Origin: Pseudisothecium myosuroides | Taxonomy: Eukaryota > Streptophyta > Bryopsida > Hypnales > Lembophyllaceae | Direction: 5' to 3' | DNA: 64,000 nt | Assembly (NCBI GenBank): GCA_951799445.1 | Contig: OX637287.1 | Coordinates: forward strand, 51,613,724 to 51,677,723 | The notes under the pieces: generated by a model | What the model saw: only the letters and a program-made list of their open reading frames with translations | What the model was told of the DNA's origin: nothing | Database searches by the model: none | Translations under genes and position numbers: made by a program | In this document: in pieces, positions 22,461 through 34,200 of the stretch | Layout of the letters: every line of letters begins with the position of its first letter | How positions within the stretch are numbered: position 1 is the stretch's first letter

Positions 22461-23356
22461 ATTCCCGTCCATTGTTTCTTGTGGTTCACTTTTAATTAAA
22501 ATTCCCCCGTTCTACCCCCTACCGCTTAACTTAGCCTGACGCGGTCAGTTTACGGTCAAATCTTAATTATAAGATGTTTTCGGAAACCTCTATTCCTAAT
22601 CTATCAACTTTTGAATCTAAACTTCTAATCTACACTAATCTCGGATGCTAATCACGCTCTAAGGGCAGATTAGGGCAATAAATGCTAATTAGGGAGAAAC
22701 ATCAAAGATTAAATCAAAAACTCACCTCTTCACTACCGGTGTCGGAAATGACTTCGTTCACGTCCACGTGTACATCCTCACGCTCCATGGTAGTCTTTGG
22801 CTTTGTTTTGAATTTTTCCCAAGCTCACCGCTTATTGAGAAAATATTACAATTTTGATGATCTAAACTCCCTCTTTCCCTTCCTCCTTTTCTTTTCTTTC
22901 TTCCCCTCTCTTCTACACTAGCACTATTCCACCTAAGCTTTTATGAGTCTTACACTATGGTTTCAAACTACGAGAAGGGTTTAAATGTTCTTCCTATCCT
23001 CTTACACAATTTGCCTTTGTGTCATCCTAATCCTCCTCCCAACGGTCACCACAAATTCTCAAGATTTCCCTCCCTAAGTCTACCTAGGCTTAGACCTAGG
23101 TTACTATTTATCGTCTCTCTCCTTTTTGTTCTCTACTTCATCTCCTTCTTCCTAATCTCCCTCCATTGTTCATGTGTGTATTTGGTTGGTTAGAATGGAG
23201 GTTTCAAGTGTGCGTGCAGGTGTGACGTGGAGGGTGCAATTATGTGTGTAGGAGTGATGTGAGGTGTTCGACTCTCTTCCTTCCCTTCCCTTTGTTCTTT
23301 AGTCACAACTTGGAAGTTTGGGAATTTTTGGCCTTGGATCCCCACTGGGTTTAACT

Positions 23357-23496
23357 GGTTTCTAAACTAGCTCTACCTCTGATTTCCTAAACTAGATCTA
23401 TTACTGACTTCCTAAACTAGAGTTATCACTAATTTCCTAAACTAGAGTTATCACTAATTTCCTAAACTAGATCTATAACTAATTTTCTAAACTAGG
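23357..23496. repeat. 25-bp tandem repeat, six copies
   Basis: (C/T)CTAAACTAG recurs at 23361, 23386, 23411, 23436, 23461 and 23486, an exact 25-bp period; two central units (TTTCCTAAACTAGAGTTATC...) are identical. Confidence 0.9.
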
Positions 23497-23689
23497 TCCT
23501 GATTAGTGGAGAGTTTTTTCAAACAAAAACCAAAATTGGGGCCCCGCAGAGCATCATCCCGTTGTGGTCTGAAAATCAGCCATGATGCATGTGAGACATG
23601 GTCAGTCTAACCAAATCGCAAGACCGGCCAAGTTTGGGGCGCTGGACAGGCAGTGTACCGGCTTGGTCTACCGGCCCTGTACCGGCTGC

Positions 23690-23785
23690 CGCTGGGCTCC
23701 GTTACTGCAGCTGGGCTGGTCCGCTGGCTGGCTGGTCGCTGGGCTGGCTGGTCCGTTGGCTGGCTGGTCCGTTGGCACCACAAAA
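23690..23785. repeat. GC-rich GCTGGCTGGTCC repeat
   Basis: Short GCTGG/GGTCCG units repeat several times, producing artificial Gly/Ala/Trp-rich frames in two phases. Much more GC-rich than its surroundings. Confidence 0.7.
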
Positions 23786-24200
23786 TTTTTAATCACCCCA
23801 ACGGGTTCCCTTAGGGGAACCCACTTAACCAATAAAAATTGGAGTTTTGGAAAAATTAGTGTTTGGAGTCAAGGCTTCGCCGTCCGGGGGTTAGGCCCGA
23901 GGTTGTGAAGCAAGACGTTCGGCTTAGCAACCACGTATACCAGGGCTAGGTAACTAAACTTGGCCCACCACTTCCTACTTCATGCTAGACTCTAATATCT
24001 TGGAAGCTAAACTCTGGAGGTTTCCACAAAGGTCTTGGAAACTAGACTTTGGAACTAAAACCCGGGGGAAGTGCAAAGCTTCGCCGTTAAGTTGGTTTTA
24101 ACACCAACTTTAGGACTTTTTGACACCTCGGGGGTTCAAGGCTTCGCCGTCTACACTTTTAACACATGTTTTAGGACTTCAACTTGTCACTAGTTCAAAG

Positions 24201-24535
24201 CTTCGCCGTTTCCAAGGGGGGGTCCACACAACAAGGGGAGTATTAGAAGAAGGTAGAAAAGACAAACGTAAGGAACACACGTGGCGAAGCCAAAGCTTCG
24301 CCGTCCCGAGGGGGGGTCCACACAACAAGGGGAGTATTAGAAGAAGGTAGGAAAGACAAAGTTAAAGAACACACTTGACAAAGCCAAAGCTTCGCCGTCC
24401 CGAGGGGGGGTCCACACAACAAAGGGAGTATTAGAAGAAGGTAGAAAAGACAAAGTTAAAGAACACACTTGACAAAGCCAAAGCTTCGCCGTCCCGAGGG
24501 GGGGTCCACACAACAAAGGGAGTATTAGAGGAAGG
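24201..24535. repeat. 94-bp tandem repeat, four copies
   Basis: Units begin CTTCGCCGT at 24201, 24296, 24390 and 24484 and share GGGGGGGTCCACACAACAA and GTATTAGAAGAAGGTAG. Copies 2-4 are nearly identical, copy 1 more diverged. Extra CTTCGCCGT boxes occur singly at about 23875, 24075 and 24143, so the block grew from a pre-existing motif. Confidence 0.85.
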
Positions 24536-24989
24536 TGAAAATACACAAGTGAGGACAACAACACGGTTAGGACATGTAAAGACACACAACTTCACAAGCT
24601 AAAGGCCCCCCAAAGCGGCATCGCTAAGGTACGGTGGGGGGTGACTTTAGGATTAGGACAAGACACCAAAAGACTCCTAAACTCACAAGTTAGATCACAA
24701 AGGAGCTACAAGAGAGAGATGAGGACTCTTAACTCGTAACAAAGGTATAATAAACGCACGAGAAGTACACAAGGCAAGATAGAAGGACCCCCTAAGGACC
24801 TTCAAAGCTTGAAATCTAGCAACAACGGAGCAAAAAGTGCTCCAAAAACACCGTAGAGGTTTTTGGCTTCAAACGCCAAAATATCCAAAGCAAATTGGAC
24901 CCACGGACCCAAACAAAAGTGAGGGGGGGGGTTTAGAGAGAGAAATGGGGCCCTTATATAGGTTTCCCAAGGGCTCACCCCTCTCTCTA

Positions 24990-26370
24990 AAGCTCTAAGG
25001 TAACCTTATCAACGGGGATTTTCATCCTCATCCTCAAAGATTTTCATCCTACATCCTAAATTTCTACTTCTACCATCTATGCTGGACCAACATCCTAACT
25101 TTTGGAGATTAGCTCCAATCGTCGAACGGATTGCGCCGTTGGATCCAGAACGCCGTGTTTAGTCATAAACCCCCTTGCCCCCCGTACCGAGGCCAAAAAC
25201 CCATCGTAGGCTAATTTAGTTTAAAAACCAAATCGTGGTAAAATCCTAGATCTTGGGGGTCTCCTATTTTGAGAAATGTGAATAGCCTAGGGTCTCCGGT
25301 AGGTGCGAGAGAGTCGGGAAGGACTTTTGGTTGACTTCGTTTCGCCATCGTATGGTCCCGGAATGCCGGTCAACGTGGCGGGGACCCCGCCACGTGGTTA
25401 ATTCCCGAGGAATCTCGCCAGTTCGGGTACTTGCCGCTATCGGAATGTTGTGAAACTTCACGGAGCGCATTATTAACATAAAACAAGCTAGTCTAATTTT
25501 TAGTGAGATTTTATTGTAACCTGGGTAATTTCCATGAAATTCCCGTTGGAGGTTAGGAGGGTTGACCACCCGGAAAAAGGTTCTTCTGCAAGTCGGAAGA
25601 TGCCGGGATTTTTCACGTGACCTCTCAGGGAGTCGCATGAAAGACGTGCGGGTGTGTTCCCGTACCTGGCACGATTGGTCAATGGAGATTTAAACTGGAC
25701 ATCTCCTTGAATCAGCGACGGTGCAAGAATCTTCTGCAGGTGGAGGAATCTTGGCGAACCGATTTCGCCGTTGGACTCCTGGCATGGGATTCACCTTAGA
25801 ACACCATCCTTGGGCTGTAGATTCCTCCACGGGCCCGGTCTTGCGTGAGTGGCTCCTGCATGCTAACAATCGGGATTTTGGGAATTCGTCGATCTAATGG
25901 GGAATTCTAAATCTAACTCTAGGACCCAACCTAGTGGCCTCGCTGTGGATCCTTCGGACTGACCTAGCCATGAATCGCCACATTCATGGTGGGATTTAGC
26001 CCTTTTGGGGCTGTGTGACTCGAATCCTCCAAATCTAACCTTTTCGTTATTTCTACACTATTTTAGGCAAGGTTTGGGGGATTCTAAGTAAGAAATACAA
26101 ATCTAGACCAAATACTATAATGGATATGACACAACCCTATTTCGGTTCTACACTCTTTTTATGGATTTTTCTATACTTTTATCAACTTTAAATTGCAAAT
26201 TTCCAAAAAAATAATTCTACAAGTCCCAAGTGACAAATTGGGAGCTCACAAGGTCCCTTGCTCACCAAGATGGCACATGCACGCCTTGTAGTGAAGGTTA
26301 TGACAACGTCCTTGCCATCAAAGCAAGGAGTCACTCGCAAAGTTAGGCCTTGAAGTAAATCAAATCCTTT
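24990..26370. other. No recognisable gene; higher-GC block
   Basis: Noticeably richer in GC than its flanks. Minus-strand frames at 25264-25682 are Arg/Pro-rich and look like composition effects; I see no known domain. Could be the inside of an unrecognised retroelement. Confidence 0.3.
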
Positions 26371-27190
26371 AGCTTTGTGGTATTCATATTAAAAGTCTCC
26401 AAACAACAACTGCTAGACAAGATGAGGAAGGACAAGGATAAGCTTGCAAACACAATCCCGAAAGAGTGCATTTACTATTAGAGCATGTGCAAAAAATACA
26501 ACTTCAGAAGAATTTTAAAATTAAAGCGTAAACTCAACAACCTTGGAGGACTTGCTTCTCCAATGTCACCAAACCTAGGGGATGTGGTCACCATACAAGC
26601 ATCCACTACAAAATTAGTCAAGCAACACATTCAGGAGAAGTTGTGGAAGTCATTGGTTATCTAGCATGAGCTTCAATACTAGGGCCTTTTTGAGTAGTCG
26701 GAAATACAATAATATGCCTTGAAAGGGTTGCAGCAAAAGACTCAATTTTTTGAGCGATAATACAATGCATTGGGAGAGCAATTCATTAATATGAAGAAAA
26801 ACAAAGGAGGCTTTGTCTTGCATTCTCACCCACTATGCTATCCCTCAGAGCTTGTTGATCCAAGGTGTGACCTTCTCAAAATTACAGAGTGTGTGTTCTG
26901 TAAATGTGGTTTTTTGTTCAATGATGTTGTAATTACTAGCAATAAACATTTGTAATCTGTTGCGCTATGGTTCACTCTAGATTGCATTTTCATTGCTTTG
27001 ATGCTTTTTGTGACGTCTTCATGAGCCCATAATGGTACAAGAGCTTTGGCTTCCAAAAATTTGACAAGAATATGGAAGACCAAATTACTACTGTTGAAGG
27101 TTGTGAGGACGCAAGGTTGCAAGCTCTCAACCTCCATTGTCAAACTGCAAAGGCTCATCGCCCAAATATTGGTGAGTTCTACCCTATCTT
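26371..27190 (+). pseudogene. Unrecognised decayed frame with a Cys/His cluster
   Basis: Plus-strand pieces in changing phase read SPNLGDVVTIQASTTKLVKQ, then YNALGEQFINMKKNKGGFVL, CDLLKITECVFCKCGFLFND and VVITSNKHL. After a frame change come FDAFCDVFMSP and YKSFGFQKFDKNMEDQ. The C-x2-C followed by spaced His and Cys suggests a zinc-binding module. Several stops; not a working gene. Likely transposon-derived, but no family recognised. Confidence 0.35.
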
Positions 27191-27259
27191 TTTTAGATTT
27201 ATCCATGCAAGTTGTATTCTCTAAATCCTACCTGTTCTTTGCTAAATTTTGCAATCCTA

Positions 27260-27994
27260 GTGGGGTGATTGCAAGAAACATTTGTCCTTTTTTTTGTCCC
27301 CTTAACCTCGGATAGGTGTTTTTTTGCTCATAACTTTTGCATCGTTTGCTAGTTTTCTATGAAACTTGAAGTGAAGGTACATGTGGTAGTTGCACATGTT
27401 TAATAATTTTTTTGGTTTCTTAAAATTTATTTTACTATTTTTAAACAGATCCCAATTGGATGTCTACCTTGGCCATTTGGGGGGGGGGGGGTCGGTACTA
27501 TTTTTTATTTTAAAATGCGAATTTGAAGCTCAAATTTGGAATATAAGGACTTCGACTAAAGTTACACAAGCCCTCAAAGGATTTCCTAAAAATAATAAAT
27601 TGTCCACCTTCCACATGTCTTCAGAGTACACTACCTTTGTGCAAGTGGAGAAAACACAATTTTGTTTTTCCAAAGATGAAAATGGTTGGCAAAGCATTTT
27701 CAAGTTAGAAAAAATGACTTTTGGGGGGGGAATTTTTTGAATTTTTTTACTATTTTCTAAAAATCAAATCTAAAAGTATCTATTTTCTTGCATTTTCCAT
27801 CACTCTTTGAATGTGCATAACTTTTAGAGATAAATTTTTTTAAACCTATATTTTCATACATATACTTTTTTGAATGCTTTTTAAATTATCCATATTTTAA
27901 TTTATTTAAAAAAAATTATTCCCAAAGTCACATTACTCTAGTACTATGGCCGTTTTGAGCCAAGACCGATAGGTGTTTCTTGCAACGACCCAAT
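27260..27994. mobile_element. TIR element family E, copy 3
   Basis: Starts GTGGGGTGATTGCAAGAAAC and ends GTTTCTTGCAACGACCCAAT, flanked by TA on both sides. About 735 bp. Shares interior segments with copies at 3305 and 11514. A run of 12 G occurs near 27480. No transposase. Confidence 0.65.
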
Positions 27995-28903
27995 TATAGA
28001 GTACTTCTTTCTTTTGAATTTATTGTGCTTGAAGTTCTAGAGCATTGCTAGAATTGCTCTAGAAGATTGTGATTGCACAATTCATGCTAGCAATATAGAT
28101 GACATGTTAGACACCACTCTCTTGGTACTGCAAATATTCATTATTATAATTTGATGACTTCAATGTTCTCTAGAATGGAATTAGACCTTGTCAAATTCAA
28201 CTTTGGGATGTATATTTTTCCTTTTTTTCTAAGGGATCACTTTGTGAACTAGAACCTTGTTTGTAGCACTTGTGGTACTACTTTGCATACATGTCGAGCA
28301 CCTACTTTCCAATGGTTTCCACTGAGTAGGTGTGAAAGGATATTTGGTTATCCATTTTCTTCTTGCAATTTTCTTGCAGTTTCTTCTAGTCTTGCATTCA
28401 TGAATTGGATTGTTTCTTATCAATCAATGCAAAATGTGGATTGATACACAATTTTTCAATACAATGTACTCAATGGTGCCTTGTTCATATTTTATGCACA
28501 AAGTCTAGGAATTCATGCACAATTCTAGTGCTTTCTTTGAATCATAACACTTCATTTATGTCTAGTATTCTAAACAAGAAGTTGTCTAGTTTATGTACAA
28601 ATGTAGTAACACCTAAAATACTTTGTTTAGGATTCAGGTGTCTTGTTTTTTGTTAGGCAATGTCATTGCAATTTCATTTTATTGCAGGTATAAAGTACAT
28701 CAACTTGTTCTAATTTTTTTGTGTTCATGATGTTTTAGGATCATCTCTCAAAAAAATTCTAGAGCCTTTTGTTGGATGCATGGGAGTGAATGCATGGGAA
28801 ACCTTAGTCGGGTACAAAATTTGACATACAAGTCCTATAAGGTAGGAAGCTTGAATTCTAGAAGGTCATTTAGAACTCATCTGGAATGGACATGAAGTGG
28901 TCT
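27995..28903. other. No recognisable gene
   Basis: AT-rich, only short random frames. Confidence 0.3.
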
Positions 28904-28907
28904 TTAA

Positions 28908-29841
28908 CCCCTAAAGGACCGGACTGCGTTTTTTGGCCGTATAAAATTTTTGGGCAGGTCCGTGTGACTAGAGATTTCTATATTTTAAGCTGAAATTTTA
29001 ATAGAAGGTGGGCGCAAGGAATATCTTTCATATGCACTAAATTTCAGGACATTTGGAAATAGGAGTCAAAAGTTATGGCCAAATATGTTACTTTTTTTCG
29101 TAACTGGGCAGTCCGGGCAGCAAGAAAAATTTGGCAAAAATTTGATTTTTTTTTTTTTAATATTTTTTTTCTTGTAGATTATATTTTTTTCTATCTGGAA
29201 AGCTTTGATTCATTTCATTTGGATTTGTTATGAGAAAGTTATGGACATTCTTGTTTTTTGGGCAGTTAGAGCATCTTCTTGAAAAAAATAACTTGTAGGA
29301 TTCATTTCTAAATGCTATTTTTGCAATTTAAAAAAAATAAAAATTCTCATGGTTTAGTTTACTTTCTAGAACAATTTCACCATTGGGATTAGTGTATTTT
29401 AATTCCATCTAAAATATATTACTGTTTTAGATTTTCCTTCTATCTCGTACCTACTTCTACTTAATAATTTTTTTAGGAATGATAATTAAGTTTTTTTGAA
29501 TATTATTTTTTTTCCTAGACTCTCAACTCAATTATCCACTATAAAGATTTGAAGCACAAAACTTTGTAGTGAAAAAATTTTAAGTGAAAAATGTTTAAAG
29601 TCAAAAAATCTAGTCCCGCAATGTGCTGAAATACTTGTTTTTTCCACTTTAAACGCAGATTTCTTGCAATCTGAGCGGTCAAAAATTCTGAAATTTTTTC
29701 CACACATTCTCATACTAGTTAGGTTTAAGATCCTATGGTTAGATGTGGAAAAAAAACATTTTTCATTTTTTTTTACTCCTTGCTATAGAAATGGCAGTTA
29801 TGATGGTTTTTTGGCAGAAAAAGGCCTTGGGCCTTTAGGGG
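28908..29841 (+). mobile_element. piggyBac-like TTAA element, copy C
   Basis: A 934-bp element with ends CCCCTAAAGGACC and GGGCCTTTAGGGG, flanked by TTAA at 28904-28907 and 29842-29845. Same orientation as copy B, alignable along its length. The left subterminal part carries GGGCAG motifs; the right carries GCCATTTCTATAGC (read on minus) and CATAGGATCTTA. No transposase frame. Confidence 0.85.
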
Positions 29842-29845
29842 TTAA

Positions 29846-31277
29846 ATGGACCTTCTATGAGTCATTGAATGGATCAATAAAAAAAACTATTATTTATTGC
29901 AAGAGCCAATTGTTGTCTTGCTTTCCCCATTTCTCTCTAGAAGTTGCAAGTGAACGGTTTATGGAAGACCTAGGGTCATAAATAGGGACCTACGACACAT
30001 CTTATTTGAAAATTCATAAGTAATTCAAAAATGCTTCAAAAAGTACGAAATAACTTGTGTTACAATCAGGATCTGTTTTTCTTTGTCTGGAAAATGAGCA
30101 AAAAATAATCCTATCCAAGAAACCACATGAAATAGGAGGACCGGACCTTAGATGCTCGCTTTTAGGGCCTCCTACCTTAGTAATGCACCATGGCAAATTA
30201 CCCAATCAAGATTCAAAGTGTACAACACTGCTTACCAAAGGTGCTTCATTTCACTAGACTGTAGAGATGTACTAGGTAGTGGTCAATGAATTAAAAATGA
30301 GCCTTAATTAACAACTCTTGAGACATCATTTCGCTTCATGAGCAAATTCATTGTATGTGGTCTTAAAAGTGTCATACAAACTCAACTTGTGGTAGGACCT
30401 CCAATTAATACATGGGACCTACATAAAACTCAACTCCAACAGGATTAAAATACAACAATTGACTTTGGTTTTCAACTCAACCGTTTACTGTTTATACATG
30501 GCTTGGTTACAAAATTCAATTCAATATGTGAACCCATTTTGTAAGTCAATCTTTGGTGTGGGGTGGGTCGTAATTCAAGAAGTTTTTTTGTCACGGTCAT
30601 GTGCTGAAAATTCAGCAAACAAGTCAAGAATGAAGCAGCAGAAGAAATTGCCAAGTAACAAAAAGAGGAGCAGTAATTTTGAAAGTTGCACGAGAGACAG
30701 ACCCAAACTGACCAGCGTCAGTCAGTTATCACATTCAGCCATCATAATGTGTGCAAGATCAATAATAATGCTTTCCACCTGAAAACTGCGCTGCTAAATC
30801 TTGTTACTGAAAACATAAGGCACTATACGGTCAGCTTACCTGGCAGATAGTCTTCAACCATGTACGTCAATTGATGAATATTATGAAACATTCTATGGGC
30901 TCCAAACAACCCAGTGGGAAGAACAGTATTATCTGTACACTGATCTTTTGAACTTTGATCAATACACCTACGTAAGAAGCAATTGGGAAGTTAGGATGGG
31001 AGCAACTGACAATATACTCACTCCTCACCGGGGCAAGGCTGTGACGGTGAACCGCAAAAGGAGGGATTGAGTAGGTGGGAAAATGTTGGACACTCCCACG
31101 AAAGTTTTTCCAGTGAAGATGCTTGTCCAGTGGACATCTTAGATTGAGATGTCAACTCTCACTGGGTCCCCCATCTCCGATGACATATCAAGTAATTGTC
31201 TCCCTACTTGCCCTTTCCTGCTTGTATTTCTCGTCTGTGGGAAGATAGATTCGCGACTCAATATACAACGAACTTCT
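29846..31277. other. Intergenic DNA and 3' flank of the VCS gene
   Basis: No gene seen. The right end should include the VCS 3' untranslated region (minus), whose limits I cannot fix. Confidence 0.35.
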
Positions 31278-34200
31278 TCACTTGCAAGAACTCAATAAAG
31301 AGTTGATAACATGTATGATGAGCCTCAGGGTCACTTGCTCTGACGGATCCCTGGAAACTCCCATCTGGTGATGACAATTTTGGTATGACTGTTCCAAAAA
31401 GGAATGCATGTGCGGGCCTACCACAGGGTCTCTTGGATTGAGAACCAAAGTCGCTTCTTTAATCCATCGAAGTTTAGGAGCTGTATCCATCGGTAATTCG
31501 GATGATAGCTGTTGCACTAAAGACAAGAGCACACCTTGACTTACAGGAAGTGGATCCGCCGACAGGAAGGAAACAGGATCAAGCTGGCACAGACGACTCA
31601 AATGTATGAGGGCCGGAGAAATCATCAGAAACTATGGAACTACTTCATCGAACATCACCATAACCTAGCGGAAACACTTTCGAATGTTCAAAGTTAAATT
31701 CATGCCACACTGAGTAAGCCACGAGAGCGGGAGTAGAGAACGTAATAGCAGCAAACCTGATTACACAGCCAAAACACGATTTGTAAATCTCCAGCTGTTA
31801 ACGCCTTATTAAAGGCTTCCTCCATCATTCCATCTCGAATCAATCTGTTTAGCTCAATAGTTGGATCCAAGGACTCCTCCACGCACCGCAGAGAAAGCAC
31901 CTGCTTTCCGTCCGTTTCAAATATGTTAGTCCATATCTAAAGTGAATGCGAAGAAATGGCAATGCGACCGAACGTTAAACAGCAGAAATGGCAACACTTG
32001 CTACTTCAACTTCAGTCAACAATTTTTTTGAAGTCAAGCATTCATCAGATTAGGAAGTGATTGCTGAATCCCATAACCTTATCAGGCAAGTAATCGTTGT
32101 GCTGGTTCCCCTCTCCACTTACACCAGCCATCTTTACAAGTCTCAACAGTTTTTCCATGCTCTGAACAAGCTCTTCATTCAAGGCCGAGGCAAATGATGT
32201 CGCCCCTGCAATCGAATCCTGGAAATCCCATTCACAGCATCCACGGGATGAGAAATTGTGTTAAAATCAAAACAAACGTATGCTACGCAGGAACTAGCTG
32301 CAAATCTCCAACTCCCTGGGTTCATAAAGAAAAATATGCAGAGGAATTTAAGGTAAAAAATTTCTGTTAGCGGTTCAATGTACACTAAGAGTTCAAGCGC
32401 GATCTAAACTCCCATCCTCATAGATATGCAGTCCTTTACCTAGATCTGCTGACAGGAAATTGTAAGGTGACCTTGTTGCAATTAGAATTCTTAACGAGGT
32501 AGAAAATAAAGAAGCGTGTATTTTCCTACATCAACCCTAAGGTAGCAAAGCTCGTCTCTCTATTACCACTCCCGATTTCCTCACAAAACTAGTCTCGCCA
32601 AAGAAAAAACAAGATCGATTTGAATCTTCCAGATGATAATTTATGTGACAAGTCAACAGAGAAGGGCCAGCAAGAGTGTCTATCAAAGCAGAGACCCCGT
32701 GCAGAAACCTGAAGATCGGTGGCAAGAGCTGTATGCGTTGACGCGAATTCTTGTTGAACCTGGAAACTGTGATTGGCCATTTCAGTTTGGAAGGAACTAT
32801 TAACTTGATCAAACATTGTCTGGCAAGATCGCTCAAATGCAGGGATGATCAAGGTCTCGAAACCTGCACGAATCCCATCCTGAAACAGCATGTGTCCACA
32901 TTACGTGAGATGCGTAAAATGTCACGTTTACTTCCTAAATGATATCAGAACACAATTCTATCAGCATTTACAGTTTGTTCGAACATGATACCAAACAACA
33001 AAAGGAAAAGGAAAGAAAAGAAATCAGTTCATAACCACTTCAGAATCGGCTCCAACAAGAATCAAAAGCTCGAAGTTCGTAATCAAGTGTGCGACTCAAC
33101 GATGATTGCGAAGCATGACGATCTTACTTGCAATGACTGCTTCCCCGAAGTCTGAAACTGGAATTTGAGCTGCTTGGTCATCGTTGCTTCCAGCTTCGAA
33201 ATCACCATCTTTTCTATCTGAGGGAACACTTTCTCATTGAGATTCTTCTGTGCAAGAGCCCACAGAACCACGCAAACCTCGTCTCAGTTTTCATACTAAT
33301 TGGACTTAAATTAGCTAGTATAAATACATTGTAGTGATATAATGGTGTGCATTATCAGACATGGCATAAGCATCAGGTTTTTCCATCTTTTCAAGTTATC
33401 TGCGAGAGACATCTCAGACCATAATGACAAAACATCTTACTCTACGGACAACCTAGACACTAACCTGAAAACAATCTGTGAGAGCAGCTGACACTGCATG
33501 TTGAACAGGAACAACCAAAGTCTGAGAAATGGTGGCCCCAATTGCAGCAACTTCCTTCTTAAGACCAAGCTCCAAGGCAGTGGGCAATTCCTTGGCTGAG
33601 AAGTCACTAAGAAGGGTGGTAATTTGCAACATCCTTTCGCGTTCTTGTTTTTCTCTTTTCGCATTTTCTTCGGCAAGTCGAACCCACATGGAATCAACAT
33701 TGGCCTTCACAATTTTCTCCAACCGTTGACCCAGAACCCCTTGAGACATAAATCAGACGCACAGCATTCAACAAGTCAAAAAATTAATAATTAACGATTC
33801 TCAAATATTCACCGAATGTCAGCCTGCCGATGAATAAACATAAGTCATGCACTAGTTTGAAACCTTCCAATTTTTTGCCTTCCTTGCCAACAGGATTTGC
33901 CACTGTCGTTAAGATGTGCTTCTGTAGCTCCTTCTGAACTTCAATCAACTGAAATGATACCAACAATGTTTCATCAGCTTCGTCACTAATGCCAGGATTA
34001 TACTCCAGTGTGTCAAAATTTAAACTTCTAGCGAAACAGAGTAGAAAAAGTAGTGGCAGGCAGTAGATCACGATATTGTTAAAAAGCACACAAAACTGAA
34101 AGGTCCTGCCCACGCTGAGTTCAAAAAATAAGCAATAATATGGTGATTATCGTATTGTGATTATTGGCGACTGTCTTGAATGCGTTTAAATCTTAAACTC

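Noticed and set aside
23582..23908. Trp/Gly/Ala-rich frame of 108 codons
   Set aside because: Produced by the GCTGGCTGGTCC repeat; a second phase gives a similar peptide.
25264..25682. Arg/Pro-rich minus-strand frames as a retroelement gag
   Set aside because: No zinc knuckle or conserved gag block; GC composition explains the openness.
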